A stretch of DNA of 64,000 bases. Origin: Saururus chinensis (lineage: Eukaryota > Streptophyta > Magnoliopsida > Piperales > Saururaceae). Numbering within the stretch: position 1 is the stretch's first letter; each line of letters opens with the position of its first letter. Positions 10,537-24,162 of this stretch are shown one piece after another. The notes beneath the pieces were generated by a model, which worked only from the letters and a program-made list of their open reading frames with translations, was not told the origin of the DNA and did not search any database. The stretch lies in NCBI GenBank assembly GCA_035235625.1, contig CP141147.1:31001-95000 (forward strand). Reading direction: 5' to 3'. The position numbers were made by a program, and so were the translations under genes.

Positions 10537-13500
10537 CAATAAATAGCAGGTTAACCCTCTAAGTACAAGTTTGTCATCTATCCAAAAATAAATAACAAAG
10601 TAATGTTAGCTCTCACACGAGTAATCACAATTACTTACATAATTGCAAAAGTAAGAGACTAGGTCCCACTAGTGCAATGTCATCTTCAAACGCCCACCAA
10701 CGTCTTGATCTCGCAACATCCCCATCTAAAGAACCTGCAAGCAAACAAGACCAAAAAAGCAACAAAACATCTCCAATGTTTCTAACAAGATCGGATCTAG
10801 ACGTAGTTTTGCCTAAAACTACACTATACTAAGAAGCATAGCATCATACATGCAATGCTTAAGTATTTTTAAGCAACTTACATTTTATGCAAGTGCTTTA
10901 ATTGTTCCACTTGTTCTAATTAAACAAGTAATATCAATCAATGTTATTAATTATCTCTCGAACCATTGTTCGATAATTAATATCCCCGTATAATCCCAAT
11001 GACAAACAGACTCATTAGATGTCAAACTAAGTGATAAATGATAACTCGCCATAGACCACCCTCAAAGGTAAATCCACGACGAAACACCCTGGAATCCAAT
11101 AGGCCCCTTGAATCCACCAGGAAGTACCATCACCCCTCCTAACCCATGAAGGACCTGACCGGAGTGGAAGGGCATTGCCAACAACTGCACCTGAACAGAA
11201 GTGGCGGGAAAAGCCAACCAAGCAGAAATGTCAGCTAATCCAAATGCGTGTACACTAAAAAATCTTCAATAGATTGAAAGTAAGCCCGGCTCACACACAG
11301 CTCCCTCCAATAGGGAGGTGCAACTACACGGTCAAATCAACAACTCCTCAATAGAGCACGAACTCAGGAAACCATTCTGAACCCTATCTTGCTCATCATT
11401 AAGCCAGGATTTCGAATAACTATCCCAAACCCTATTAGTCCCTTCTAGACTAGGGTTTAAAACTCAAGACTGTCATCGGTTCATCAACCAAGGCAAATCG
11501 TCAGGTCAAAGGCTATGTTCACTCTATGAACTAGTCCCAGACCCCTCAGAGGTATATTAGTTTTGATCTTAATTAAGTGTTCTTGCCCAATGCAAAGCTA
11601 TCAAACCCCATTGATTAATCTTTCAATAATATTAAGCAGATGATAAACTCTTATCACAACAACAATAACAAAATATAGAAACAATGAACAACATAAACTA
11701 TAAGAACCACACAAGTCTAAACAGATCATAATATCAATAATCAAATTCAATAATAATATTAAATTGTTCGAGCTCACGTGCCTAACCCTCCTTAGGTTAG
11801 CTTATTAATTCTCTTTAAAAACTAATCATAATGCACCTAAGGGCATTAAAGTAATTATCTAATATTAGATATGATCCTCTCTACTCTCGGGTAAGTCTTT
11901 AACCTCTCAAAAGGTTTCAGTATTACATTAGCCTGTTAATTTCATTCACGCGAATACGGGCATGTACGCTCATAAGGGTATTTTTGTCATTTTGTTCAGG
12001 GCTTCTCTGAACCTTAAAGGGTCTAAAACTAATCTCAGGATTACAACTTGACGTTATGAACCTGAGGTAATTTTATTGCTGCTTAACGGGATCGTAAACC
12101 CCTTGAATCAAACTCGGTTTAATGAACTGTCTTACCTTAACCCTAAGGGTATAATAGTCAATTATTTAATTACTGAAATTTTTCTCTAGTAGCTTATGGA
12201 ATGGTCTAAATTTGGGATATTCACTATAATCTAACTGAGAGTTTTTTTAATTTTTAAATTCACTCATAGGCTTGAACCGGAGGCCCTAAGTTCGATCATT
12301 AATAATTATTTTATGATACAACTGATAAAGGTAAATTAGATATTTTATACTCTACATAACCTCGGTCATTCTTAATTTTTTCTAAATTTTCCCTGTACCT
12401 CCTCGTCTGTTGGAATATATTTTTTCCCTATACCGTGTTCCCTGAAACCCGGCCAATGGCCCGGGTTCGGGCAGGGTCTTTATTTTTTTACATGAACCGG
12501 CGGCCCGACCCTGTGCTTCAACTTCAACCTCACGACCCCTTTTGTTTTTTTCTGTTTTTCTAGATGCTGGGAGGAGGGGAAAGGAACGGCCGCTCAGCGG
12601 TGGACATCCGGCCGGGGATGACGGACTTCGTCGGATGACGGAGAAGCGTCAGCCACGGCACGCCCTCAGAGGCCAATGCGACCGGCCTTTCCAACTCTGG
12701 CAAAACTGTGCCAAGCTTCTGAAAGGCAGAGATCCACCCAGTAACGCAAGGTCGACCGGGGTGGGTCTCAATCCTTTACGGCGATGGCAAACGGCGGCCA
12801 GAGGATGAATATGGTCTATACCCACTTCTCTCCTCCTCTCACTGGGTCCTGGCCGCTGTCGAGACATTCTGGCTGGAGCGGAGCGGAGCAGCAGAAAAGG
12901 ACCCCTTTTTTTTCTCTTACGGTTTTTCTTTTTTTCACTGTTTCTCCCGGCGATTGGACACACCGATCGGTCTTTCTGGTGACCAGGTTTTCGGTCAGAA
13001 AAGATCAGCGAAAAAAATTAAAACAAATCACCGCATATCACTGTTCTCTTTTATTACGGAAACAGTGACCCTGAAGAGAAGACTGTTTATTTTAATTACA
13101 TAAGAAGTTCGTATTAATCACATAATAATCAATTACATAGATCTCTAATTATATGATTTATATTATTATTTACTCAATAAAATATTTGGGAACGATCTTA
13201 CTTTAATCGCCGGTTTGTTGTCGATCCACCCCCACTGGATCCTTGCCGAGCCGACCCCTAATTAATAAATAACCCTATAAGCATGAGATTAGGGTTCTTA
13301 ATCCCCCTAAAAGTTGGGCCAATCTCCCTCAATTACGCCACCTAATTAGACCTCTAAACATCAATTTCGGAATTTTCGCCCACAAAATGACTTAAACCGC
13401 CCAAATACACATTTAAATTTGGTAAACAGGCCCTACGATATATTCAACATAAAACAGTCATATCTTCCTTATCCGGACTCTGATTTATGCGTTCTTAGTG

Positions 13501-16500
13501 GCATTTTAAAGCTCTTTCTGTCTAGGTTTTAGCTACAAAATTGATTTAGGGAAAAAGTTAGTCTACTAAGAAAGTCAATAAGTTAAACACCCTATTTCCC
13601 ACGTATTTACTTTTTGAAACCTAGAAAAATTCCAGATATTACACCACTAGTGCAATGTCATCTTCAAACACCCACCAACATCTTGATCTCGCAATGACAT
13701 CTTCTAAAGAACATGCAAGCAAATAAGACCAAACAACAATTAAACATCTCCTCCCTTTGGAAGAGCGTTTTAAAAGAATAAAAGTATTATTTAATATTTT
13801 CCGGATTGGGCCAACATCACCTAAAGTTAGTTGTCTACGTACTCTTCAATCAACATCTCCAATGTTTTCAATAAGATCGGATCTAGACATAGTTCTGCCT
13901 AAAAACTACACTATTCTAAGAAGCATAACATAACACATGTAATGCTTAAGTATTTTCAAGCAACCTACAATTTATTAAGTCCTTTAATCGTTCCACTTAT
14001 TCTAATTAAACATGCAATATCAATTAATATTATTAATTATCTCTTAAACTATTGTTCGATAATTAATATTCCCGTTTGATCCCAATGACAGATAAACTCA
14101 TCAGATGCCAACCTAAGTTATAAATAATAAACTCACCATAGATCACCCTCAAAGGTAAATCTTGACAAAACATCCTAGAATCCATCAGGCCCTTAGAATC
14201 CACCAGGAAGTACCATCACCCTCCTAGCCCACAGAGGACTTGATAAGTTACTAACACAACATCAATAGAAAATATCGAAACAATAAACAACATAAACAAT
14301 CAGAACCACACAAGTCCAAGCCAATCATAATATCAATAACTAAATTAAATAATGATATTAGATTATTCGAGCTCTCGTGCCCTAACCCTCCTTGGGTTAA
14401 CTAATCAAGTTTTTATAAAAATAGTTCATAATGCATATAAGGGCATTAAAGTAATTATCTAACATTAGATAAGATCCTCTTTGCTCTTGGACAAGTCGTT
14501 AACCTCTCAAAAGGTTTTAGTATTACTTTGGCCCATTAATTTCATGCACACGAATGAGGACCAATCTGCATAGGGGTATTTCTATTTTTTTGTTTAGGGC
14601 TTCCCTAAACCTCAATGGGTCCAAAAATAATCTCAAGGTTACACTTTGATGTTATGAAACCGAGGTAATTTTCTTTCCGTTTAACGAGGTTGTAAACTCC
14701 TAGAACCGACCCCAGTTTAATTAACCGTCTTACCATAACCTTAGGGGTAAAACAATCAAATATCTACTTAATGGGATTTTTACCTAGCTTGTTGATTGGT
14801 CCAAATTTAGCTTACACATTAATATCTCACTAAGCTTTTTTTCAATTTTTTATTCTACTCATAGGCCCGTTAACTGGAGCCCCTAAATTCAGTCTTAAAT
14901 ATTATTCTATGCTACAAATTATAAGGGTAAATTGGCCATTTTAAAGTATCTAATATTTTGCCTTGATCTGAAACTTGACTAGGGCACTCATCATACATTC
15001 ATGGTCATTCTTAACTTTTTTCAATTTTTTTTTAACTATTATAACTTACTGAACCAGACCAGGTCAGCTAGAGTGTAAGTTTTTATGTTTTTTTTATTTT
15101 GTGAGCCGGACCGAACCGAGTCTATCACGACCCAGTTTTTTAAAAGCATTTTTAAATCACACAAATGGTAAGTAGTGAGATTTTTTTTCTTAAATACAAA
15201 ACAAACCATTCGATTAAATATTCAGGTCATGATAAGAGGGGTTCACAAATACGAATATTAAATCATACGATATTATTACACGTCTGAAAATTCATAAAGA
15301 ACAGCTCATCCATCTAAGTACAAGTCCGTCATCCGTCTGAAAATAAATAACAAGTTAACTCTCACGCTAAAGGTACACTTACATACCGGAGTTGCAGAAA
15401 TGAAGAAACTTCTTGTCCTCGCCTATCTTGGTCTCACTTGTCGTCGCTTGGAGAATCTACAACCAGCCAAACCAAGCAACCACAACAACAATAAATAGAA
15501 CCTCTATTCTTTTAGGAGAAGAGCTTCCAAAGAACAAAAAGTTTAAATAATATATCGGGCCAACATCACCCGATGTTAGTTGCCTACGTACTCATCAGAC
15601 AACATCTCTAATGTTTCCAACAAGATCGGATCCAAACGTAGTTATGCCTAAAAACTACTCTATCCTAAGAAGCATAGCATCACACATGCAATGCTTAGGT
15701 ATTTTTAACCAACCTACATTTTAGTAAGTCCTTTAACGGTTCCACTTGTCTAATTAACAAGAAATATCAAACAATGTTATTAATTATCAAATCTATAACT
15801 CAGAGATGACTCGCCCCTCGAGAAATCTCCAAATATAGTATTCCAACCTTGGAGTAGACTGCTTAACAGCAGTTTGACCCAAATCCCTAGGGCTCTCAAT
15901 AGCCTAGCATGAATATGGAGAAGAGGAGCCCAATTGTGCTCATGGACACATATTAACAAGAAACACAAGCCTTCCATGATGCTCATGTAACTCTACTTTT
16001 CATACGTACTAAATAGTAATGGGAAGACCTGCGGTAAAGACCCCTTGGTCAATACCCAAACCGTTGTGGCAATGAAGAAGCATATTACAATCTCCACCAT
16101 CCCAACTCTGGGAGAAAATGTCTTATAAGACATTACTAATGTATCAATAGAAGCATCAGGTCTTTATGACCATTGACTCCCCCAAACATATGAACTTAGA
16201 CTAGGTTATTTTCATCCAGTCAAGTATCCGCTCAACCATTTGGGTCCTCTTCACCTTGTGAATCAGCCCAACAAATAGCTCATCCACTGATCTATGACTC
16301 AGAGAACATCCCATAACCACCCTTGGTTCATTAACCAAGGTAAAATTTTATGTTAGGGCCCCATTCACTCCATGAACGTGTGTAACGACTCATTTTTCGA
16401 TTACGTCTAATTTGAAGGGTTAGGCTTAATTGGATAATTTTTGAGATAAGTTTTAGAGAGTTTCAGATGTTGAAACTTTGTATATGAGTAGAGCTCGACG

Positions 16501-16954
16501 AAACGAGCGTAACGATTCAAAGAACGCGTGAAACGGAGGTCAGGACCGAAAGTTACTACCTTAGGAAACGTGTAATTTAGGTGGGACCCACTTGGAATGA
16601 GCATAATATGATGCTTTAAGTGGGCTAGTATTGAAGGGCTCATCGATACGAGTCCAACGGTACTAAGAACGCACGAATCTGAATCCGGGGTATGAAATTG
16701 TGCACATTTGAAGATTAGTATATAAAAGAAAAAAAATAGAAAAAAGAGAGGAAAATAGTGGCGCGCGTGCGACAAAAGCGCAGTACGTGAGACCGTGACG
16801 TGCGTAACACGTGGCCACGATGTGCAGTCACCGTGCGTGTTACGTGCGGCATAGGAAATAGCGGGCTCCGTGGTTCGGTGCGGAACGACACCGCAATTTT
16901 GCGGTGCTGCAATTTCAAATCAGCGATGCGCCGCCGTTTTCGGCATGCCAGGCC

Positions 16955-16962
16955 TATAAATA
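16955..16962 (+). promoter_or_regulatory. TATA box of LTR A2
   Basis: TATAAATA at the place matching TATATAAA of LTR A1, followed by the shared leader (TTTTGTTCCATT). The family A promoter is conserved between the two copies. Confidence 0.6.
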
Positions 16963-18376
16963 CTCTCATTTTGTTCCATTCTGCACCCAGACTTTCTTCT
17001 ACCCCATTTCTGAGCGTTCTGAGGCCGATTAAGGGCATTCAAGACCCGTTTCCTACTAAATTGAGCATGCTCTACACGATGGAGGGGTCCTTTCTTCGAG
17101 TTAGAATCCATATAAGGAGGAAACGCCCAAGACAAGGAGAGGTTTTGCACGTTGTCCTCAAACACCGACCAACTTCATTTTCTCTGCTTCTGACCATCCT
17201 AACTCCGATTTAGTCAATTCAAGAGGTGTTATTGACTAAATCGAATGTGTTCTACGCGATAGAGGGGTCCATTTTCTGAGTTGGCTACCGTATGAGGAGG
17301 AAATACCCCGAGACAAGGGAAGACCATGTCCGTCATCCTAGAGCACCGGAGCAAGAAAAAGGGGCCATGAGCAAGATGGGGTTCTATCCGAAGTTGCCGG
17401 ACCACAACAAGAGAAGTAATCCAGAGTTGAGGAAGCTACGTCTACTGTCTTCAGATCTTAAGGGGATGACGCCTAGGAGGATTGAGCAACTTCGAATACG
17501 CTACCTTATGAGACATGAGGGGAGTAAGCATTTCTGATCTCCCGTTTTAATTATAAAACGGCGTGTGTGCTATGCTATGATCCATATGCTTGCTATGCTT
17601 ATATGCTATGATGTGTGCTTATATGCCATGATGTGTGTTGTCTCACTCTAAGGTAGAGCGAGACGCGTGATGTGTGTGTTCAGTCTCGGCTCAGTGATAG
17701 AGTGAGACATGTAGTGTGTTTTCAGTTTCGGCTCAGTGGTAGACGAGACCTATAGATATGTTTCGTCTTGTTCTCTGGTAGAGCGAGACGTGTGGTGTAT
17801 GTGTGTCTGGTCTCGGCTCAGTGATAGAGCGAGCCGGGTGATGTGCTCAGTCTCGACTCAGTAATAGGAGTGAGACAAGTGTAGGTGATTTTGATCCCGC
17901 TCTGTGGTAGAGCGAGATGTACGATTGCGTTAATTTATTAACTTCCGCTTGACTCCGATATATGACAAGTTTTTGTATACTTTCTATTAAATGTTTGGAG
18001 ATACATATTTTATGCGTATAATTTTATGATGCTTGTTGTATGTAGTAGCCATTAGGCAGAACTACGTTTGGATCTAATCATATTGAAATAATATCCAATA
18101 CATACGTAGGCAACCAATGACAAGACAACGTTGGCCTGATCCAAATTAATTATAATAATATATTTTATTTTGTTTTACACGCGACGAACTATGAATCTTC
18201 GTTGTGTGTAAATGATCGTTACAACCTAAGTCTACATACGAGGAAGCTTTAACGCTCCATAGTGCGTAGAAGAATGTTGTACCTCTCGCACATAGACGAT
18301 GATTCCTGGCTTAAGGAAAGAAGAAAATTTTCTATTAGTGATTTTGTGGGCCCGGCTCGGGTCGGGTCATTACGAA

Positions 18377-18388
18377 TGGTATTGGAGC
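18377..18388 (+). other. Primer-binding site, initiator tRNA-Met type
   Basis: TGGTATTGGAGC lies two bases after the LTR A2 end. It differs at two positions from TGGTATCAGAGC, the usual plant Ty3/gypsy and Ty1/copia site complementary to the initiator tRNA-Met 3' end. Position and sequence together identify 16381-18374 as a 5' LTR. Confidence 0.75.
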
Positions 18389-20577
18389 ATTGCTTTGTCT
18401 GCGAGAGAAAAATATTTTAAAATATATATTGATTTGATTCAAATTTTGATTTAATTTGATGTTCCATTTTATGATGGTCAATTTGACCTAAAGCTTTTAT
18501 TCGGAAAGTATTGTATCAAATTTAGTACATACTCATGTTGTAAATTTTTCGAGTAACATCAGAGTTAATACCGACTCCAATTGTGAAAATTTTGTTTCGC
18601 ATGTTCATCATCGGCTTTAAGAGTAACTTCAATTTTACAAATTTTTAATGCATATTTGACATCGAATTTTGTACAAATTTCAATTGTGAACATCCATTCT
18701 GCATATGTGATATTGGAATTAGAGAGAATTCCAATTGTGAACTTTTCATTCTATAAGTGTGAGAACTCCGATTTTGAATGTTTTATTGTGCATGCATGAC
18801 GTTAGATTTAATACGGGCTTTGATCTTAAGAACTCTAATTCTCAAGTGGATTTTATTTTGAAATTTATGTTATGAATAAGTTATGATTGATTTCTCTCAT
18901 GAGGCTCCATTCTCAAATTGATCCACGCTTCCATTCACACGAATGTGGGCCGGTCCAGTAAAAGGGGTATTTTTATTATTTGGTTTAAGGCTTTATAGAC
19001 CTCCAATAGGTCCTAAATTGAACTCAAGGGTACTACTTGACTTCATGGATTATGTGTAATTTTCTTAGCATGTGACGGGGTCGTGAACCCCTTGAACCGA
19101 CCCATGTTGACTTAATGGTTTACGATTAAGCCTAGGGGCAAAATGGTCAGTTACCCACTCACTGGGATTTTTACTCACTATAAAGTTTAGGCTATCCTCA
19201 GGATAAACACTAAGCTCTTTCTGCAAATTTCTCCAATTTTTAACTCTACTCATAGGCCCCTGAACTAGAGCCTCGAACTTAGGTAAATTAATAGTATACG
19301 ATAATTTAACGAACAGGGGTAAAAAGGACATTTCACAATCTCTGGAATTTTTCCCCAAGTAGAAACTTGGTCAGAATAATCCACACCTCCCCAGGTCCAT
19401 GAGTAATTTTTTAGGATTTTTTCCACACCTAAACCCTACTGAACCGGACCCAGTTCAGTGGGTGTTAAATTTTTTTTTTAAAACTCGGTCTGGTCTACAG
19501 ATTCAGTTCGGGAACGGGCCGGAACTGCAGACCCGCCTATGGGTCATCTTCCTCGTGAAGATGCCTGCAATGCATCAGGGTGGAAACTGGATTGAATCCC
19601 ACTGACGCTGTCCTGGAGCTTCGGTACCAGCGGAATTCTTCCGCTAGGGGACGGCTGGATCCGGCCTCCCGGATCTGACGCAATCGGTCGGTGCAACCTA
19701 GACCCACGTCTTCTCTGCATCCGGCAAGAGGTGTTTCAGCCTCTGGTGGTGCTCCCCTGGCCGCCATGGCGGGGCAGCTAACACAGCTAATGGGATCACC
19801 ATCACGGGGCGATTCCAACCTCCCTGGCCTGGCCGCAGCCCGGTAGCCGGCCGGGGGAACAAAGCGCCTCTTTTTTTTTTGTGACAACCTGGCGGCAACC
19901 AATCTGCCACCGCCAAGGGCATCGGATCCAAGGCCGCCGCCGCCAAGGATAGGACCGGCGCGCCCCTATAGCCATGGGTAAGGGCCGACCAGTTTCACAT
20001 AATTTACAAAAAAATGATTTATATTTTAATAATGAAATATCTCTAATCTCGACTCAAAATCCTACCCCGAAGGCCGAGTTGCCGTCGATCCACCGTTGCC
20101 AACGCTTCACCGGTGTCTCGTCGGAAAATTCCATCATTTCCTTCACTGTCCAAAGCTCCCCGAAAAAACCCTAATTATTTATTTTTATATGCATGGGATC
20201 AGGGTTCTTAATCCTCTTCAGCCAAAATCTCCTCAATTCGGCAACCAAATTGGGCCCCAAAAACATAATTTTGAAATACCAATTGATCAGGTCCGTATAG
20301 TGACTTAAACGGACAATTCGCGCATCCAATTCGGGTCAACGGGCCTTGCACGATATGTTCAACTTCAAACGGCCATATCTCCCTCATCTGAACTCCGATT
20401 GGCGCATTTTTGGTGGAGTTTCGAATCTCTTTCTGTCTAATTTCCAGACATACAGTTTTAGATACCAATTCTAAGCATTGAATAAGTTATTCCAACGAGA
20501 AGCTCAAGGGGTCCAACACCCTAATTTCCTATTGTTAACTTCGGGAATTTAGAAAATTCTCGGACGTTACAGGGTTG

Positions 20578-20582
20578 GGTTA
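20578..20582 (+). repeat. Target-site duplication GGTTA, left copy of B5
   Basis: GGTTA directly precedes TGTCACGACCCGG of LTR B5 and is repeated at 23990-23994 directly after its end. Confidence 0.85.
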
Positions 20583-23500
20583 TGTCACGACCCGGATTTT
20601 TAAAAATATTTTTAAATAACATGAATGGTAAGTAGCAAGACATTTTTTTTTCTTAAATACAAAACAAACCATTCGATTAAATATCCAGGTCATGATAACT
20701 AGGGTTCACAAATACGAATATTAAATCATATGATATTATTACACGTCTGAAAATTCATAAAGAACAGCTCATCCATCTATGTACAAGTTTGTCATTCGTT
20801 TGAATTAACAAGTTGACTCTCATGCTAAAGGTACACTTACGTACTGGAGTTGCAGAAATGCAGAAACTTCTTGTGCTCGCCTGTCTTGGTCTCACTTGTC
20901 GTCGCCTGGAGAATCTCCAACCAGCCAAACCAAGCAACCACAACAACAACAATGGAACCTCTCTGCTTTCAGGAGAAGAGCTTCCAAAGAACTAAAGGTT
21001 TAATTAATAATTTTCAGATTGGGCCAACATCACCCAATGTTATTTGCCTACGTACTCATTAGACAACATCTCTAATGTTTCCAACAAGATCGGATCCAGA
21101 CGTAGTTCTGCCTAGAAACTACTCTATCCTAAGAAGCATAGCATCACACATGCAATGCTTAGGTATTTTCAACTTACATTTTAGTAAGTCCTTTAACCTT
21201 TCCACTTGTTTAATTAACAAGAAATATCAAACATTGTCATTAATTATCTCACATCCTTTGTTTGATAATTAGTACTATCAAATCTGTAACTCAGAGATAA
21301 CTCACCCCTCGAGAAATCTCCAAATAAAGGACTCCAACCTTGGAGTAGACTGCTTAACAATAGCTTGACCCAAATCCCAGGGATCTCAATAGCCTATCAC
21401 AAATATAGAGAAAAGGATCCCAACTGTGTTCATGGACACAGATTGGCAAGAAACACAAGCTTTCCATGATGCTCATGTAACTCCATTTTTTGTACGTACT
21501 AAATAGTCCTAGGAAGACCTGCTAGAGACTCGCGGTAAAGACCCTCTGGTCAATACCCAAACCATCGTGGCGATGAAGAAGCATATCACAATCTCCACCA
21601 TCCAAACTCTGATAGAAAATGCCTTATAAGACATTACTAATGTATCAATTGAAGCCTCAGGTTTTTATGACCTCCCCCGAACATCTGACTTAGACTAGAT
21701 TATTTCCATCTAGTCAAGTATCTGCTCAACCATTTGGGTCCTCTTCACCTTGTGAATCGACCTAATAAATAGCTCATCCACTGAGCTATGACTCAGAGAA
21801 CATCACAAAACCACCCTCGGTTCATTAACAAAGGTAAGATTCTACGTCAGGGCCCCATTCACTTCATGATTAGGTCTCAAACCCTATTGAGGGTATTTTA
21901 GTCTTTATCTTGATTAGATGTTCTCCACTCAATCCAACGACAACCAAAATTTCTTGATTTGTCTTTATTAACCTTAAGTTACCGATATAAATCAAAGCAT
22001 CATTAAATAAAAGCATGCATCAGCATAATCAACATAAATAACATGCATTCACACCAGTGCATAAATAATGAATAAAGGCCCATTGCACTCATTTGCAAGG
22101 CTAGGGCTTAGCTAGTTCAAGCCCAAGAGTGTAAACAACTCTTAACGCATCCCACAATTTACATATATAACACTCTAGTCGATCGATGTACTCAATTGCA
22201 GACATGTGTAATACGCTGCATTAAACCTTGAGAATTATGGTTCTTCCCCTTGTTTCACATGACACTGTGACCTGTCAAGGTCTTTGTGTCTTTTACTAGT
22301 CACACCCCTTCTTTTTGAAGCCATTTAATGTCATTCTAGGGTACCCTAATGCTTGGTTGCTAGTTATCCGTTTCAGCGGAAACAGAACATACTACCCCCT
22401 AAGGGCATTAGGGTAATTTTACCACTTAGGGTATGCCACCCTCCCTTAGGTTATTTGGTCATCTCACTGCCCATTTATTTATTTTAAGTCATAATCATCT
22501 CAGGAGTTTCCACTCTCAAACTGACATGCGCTTCTATTCACACGAATGTGGGCGGGTCCACTCAAAGGGGTATTTCTATAATTTGGTTTGAGGCCTTAAT
22601 ACATCTGATGGGTCCAAAATTGAACTCAAGCATACTACTTGACTTCATGGAATTTGTGCAATTTTCTTGGCATGTGACGGGGTCATGAACCCCTTGAACC
22701 GACCTAGGTTGACTTAACGGTTTACGATTAACCCTACAGGCAAGACAGTCAATTACCCAATCACTAGGATTTTTTTTCGCTATGCAGTTTGGTCCATAAT
22801 TAGGGCACACATTAAACTCTTACTGGAAATTTCTATAATTTTTAAAACCACTCCTAGGCCCCTGAACCGAAGCTCCTAAGTTGGGTAACTGATTTTCATA
22901 CGACAATTTAACTATAAGGGGTAAAAGTGTTATTTTATAGTCTATGGGATTTTTCCCAGGTCTGAAACTTGGAATACTCCAACCCCTCTCTAGATGCAAG
23001 ATTATTTTTCTAGAATTGTTTTGACATAATTAGCACCCTAAACCATACCTGTTTCGCTCGCTTATGTATAAATATATATTTTTTAAATTGCCGGAGAAGC
23101 CGCGATGACGGGGTGCCACGGCCGGCCGATGGGCCTGGCCTGACCAAATCGCCGCTATCTAGCGATTCCTTCCAGCCAGGACCCGCCTCTAGCGGAGGCT
23201 ATGCCACGCCGCTGCACAAATCCTTTTTTTTGTTTTTATACTGTGACGACCCGGCAGCCCGCACAGCGGTAGCCGATCCACCGCCGGCAAGGCCACCGTT
23301 GCTAGGGCTAGGCCAGTGCAGCCCCAGTCCGGTGACTAGAATCATAGTGAACAGTATATGCAGAAAACATTAAAAAAATATGATTTTCATTAAAGTTATC
23401 TAACAAACACTCCAATAAAATGGACTCGAAATCCTACCTCGAATGGCCGAATTGGCGTCGATCTACCGTCGCCAACGCTTCGCCAGGGTCTTGTTGGAAA

Positions 23501-23989
23501 ATTCCATCATCGCCTCTTTCCCCTTCGCTTAGCCATCAACCCCCCCCCCCCCCCCCCCCCCCCAAAGCCCAAACCCTCCCCACTCCCCTCCCCTAAAAAG
23601 CCCTAATTGTTTATTTTCATATGCATGAGATTAGGGCTCCTAATCCCATGAGAAATTGGGCCAAATTAGGCCACTTAATTGGGCCCTTAAATTATAATTT
23701 CGAATTGCTAAATAATCGGGCCCGTAAAGCAACTTAAATGGCTAATTAACACGTCAAATTCAGGTAAACGGGCCCTGCACTTTATGATCAACTTCGAATA
23801 GCTATATCTCCCTCATTCGAACTCCGATTTGTGCATTCTTAGTGGCGTTTCAAAGCTCTTTCTATATACTTTCCAACAGCCACAAATTCTAAGCATGGAA
23901 TAAATTATTCCAACGAGAAGGTTAAGGGGTCCAACACCCTAATTTCTTGTGGTCAACTTTGGGAATTTAGAAAATTCCCGGACATTATA
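20583..23989 (+). mobile_element. Complete family B solo LTR B5
   Basis: This is the best reference copy of family B: 3407 bases, TGTCACGACCCGG at the 5' end, CCGGACATTATA at the 3' end (decayed CA), and a perfect GGTTA duplication on both sides. It has no nested insertion. It contains a 24-base poly-C tract near 23.55 kb. Long T runs precede GC-rich blocks, and the 3' third carries CTCCCTCATTCGAACTCC, which is conserved in all copies. There is no coding region. Confidence 0.85.
23540..23563 (+). repeat. Poly-C tract of 24
   Basis: An uninterrupted run of 24 cytosines inside LTR B5. The minus strand is a G run able to form quadruplexes. The matching places in the other family B copies have only short C runs, so it expanded in this copy. 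Its length may also be affected by sequencing error. Confidence 0.9.
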
Positions 23990-23994
23990 GGTTA
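23990..23994 (+). repeat. Target-site duplication GGTTA, right copy of B5
   Basis: Exact match to 20578-20582. Confidence 0.85.
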
Positions 23995-24103
23995 GCCAAC
24001 CCATTCTAGGGGGTGCAAATGACCTACATCGTGGGTCGTGTCCCCCACGAATGGCCAGAGGCTTAGGAGATCCATTCCATCGGAGCTGGTGGACAAAAGG
24101 CTG

Positions 24104-24107
<4 letters not shown>

Positions 24108-24158
<51 letters not shown>
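24108..24158 (+). repeat. (CT)n microsatellite in LTR B6
   Basis: About 25 perfect TC repeats inside the B6 half of a family B LTR. Reading frames crossing it (Ser-Leu or Arg-Glu repeats) are not genes. Confidence 0.9.

Positions 24159-24162
<4 letters not shown>

Larger units (their letters stand above)
4946..13643 (+). mobile_element. Family B LTR copy B2, split by LTR B1
   Basis: A 5'-truncated family B LTR. Its first piece (4946-4995) ends at the AATTT duplication. The rest (10532-13643) resumes after the inserted LTR B1 and ends CAGATATTACA. Joining the pieces restores the order seen in other family B copies (the GAATATCAAAT segment, then the ATAAATAGCAGG segment). It carries the family's GC-rich block around 12.4-13.0 kb and no coding sequence. 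Confidence 0.75.
16381..18892 (+). mobile_element. Family A LTR A2 with leader remnant
   Basis: The LTR runs from TGTAACGACTC (16381) to GGGTCATTACG (18374) and is homologous to A1 throughout. Two bases later comes a primer-binding-site-like sequence, then about 500 bases of AT-rich leader-like DNA without coding potential, then a return to family B sequence near 18893. It is the 5' end of a retrotransposon whose body and 3' LTR have been lost. Confidence 0.75.
15123..20571 (+). mobile_element. Family B LTR B4, with family A element A2 nested inside
   Basis: Starts TATCACGACCCAG (first G decayed) and ends CGGACGTTACA. Its flanks GAGTC (15118-15122) and GGGTT (20572-20576) fit a target duplication decayed by two transitions. 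Family A element A2 interrupts it at 16381-18892, and B sequence equivalent to about 6320-6925 of B1 is missing at that point. Confidence 0.75.

Noticed and set aside
18375..18892. Possible gag start after the A2 primer site
   Set aside because: All frames are closed by frequent stops. Only AT-rich leader-like DNA remains before family B sequence resumes.
19537..19946. Minus-strand frames of 82-121 codons
   Set aside because: GC-rich block of LTR B4. The same block in B5 and B7 has unrelated frames.
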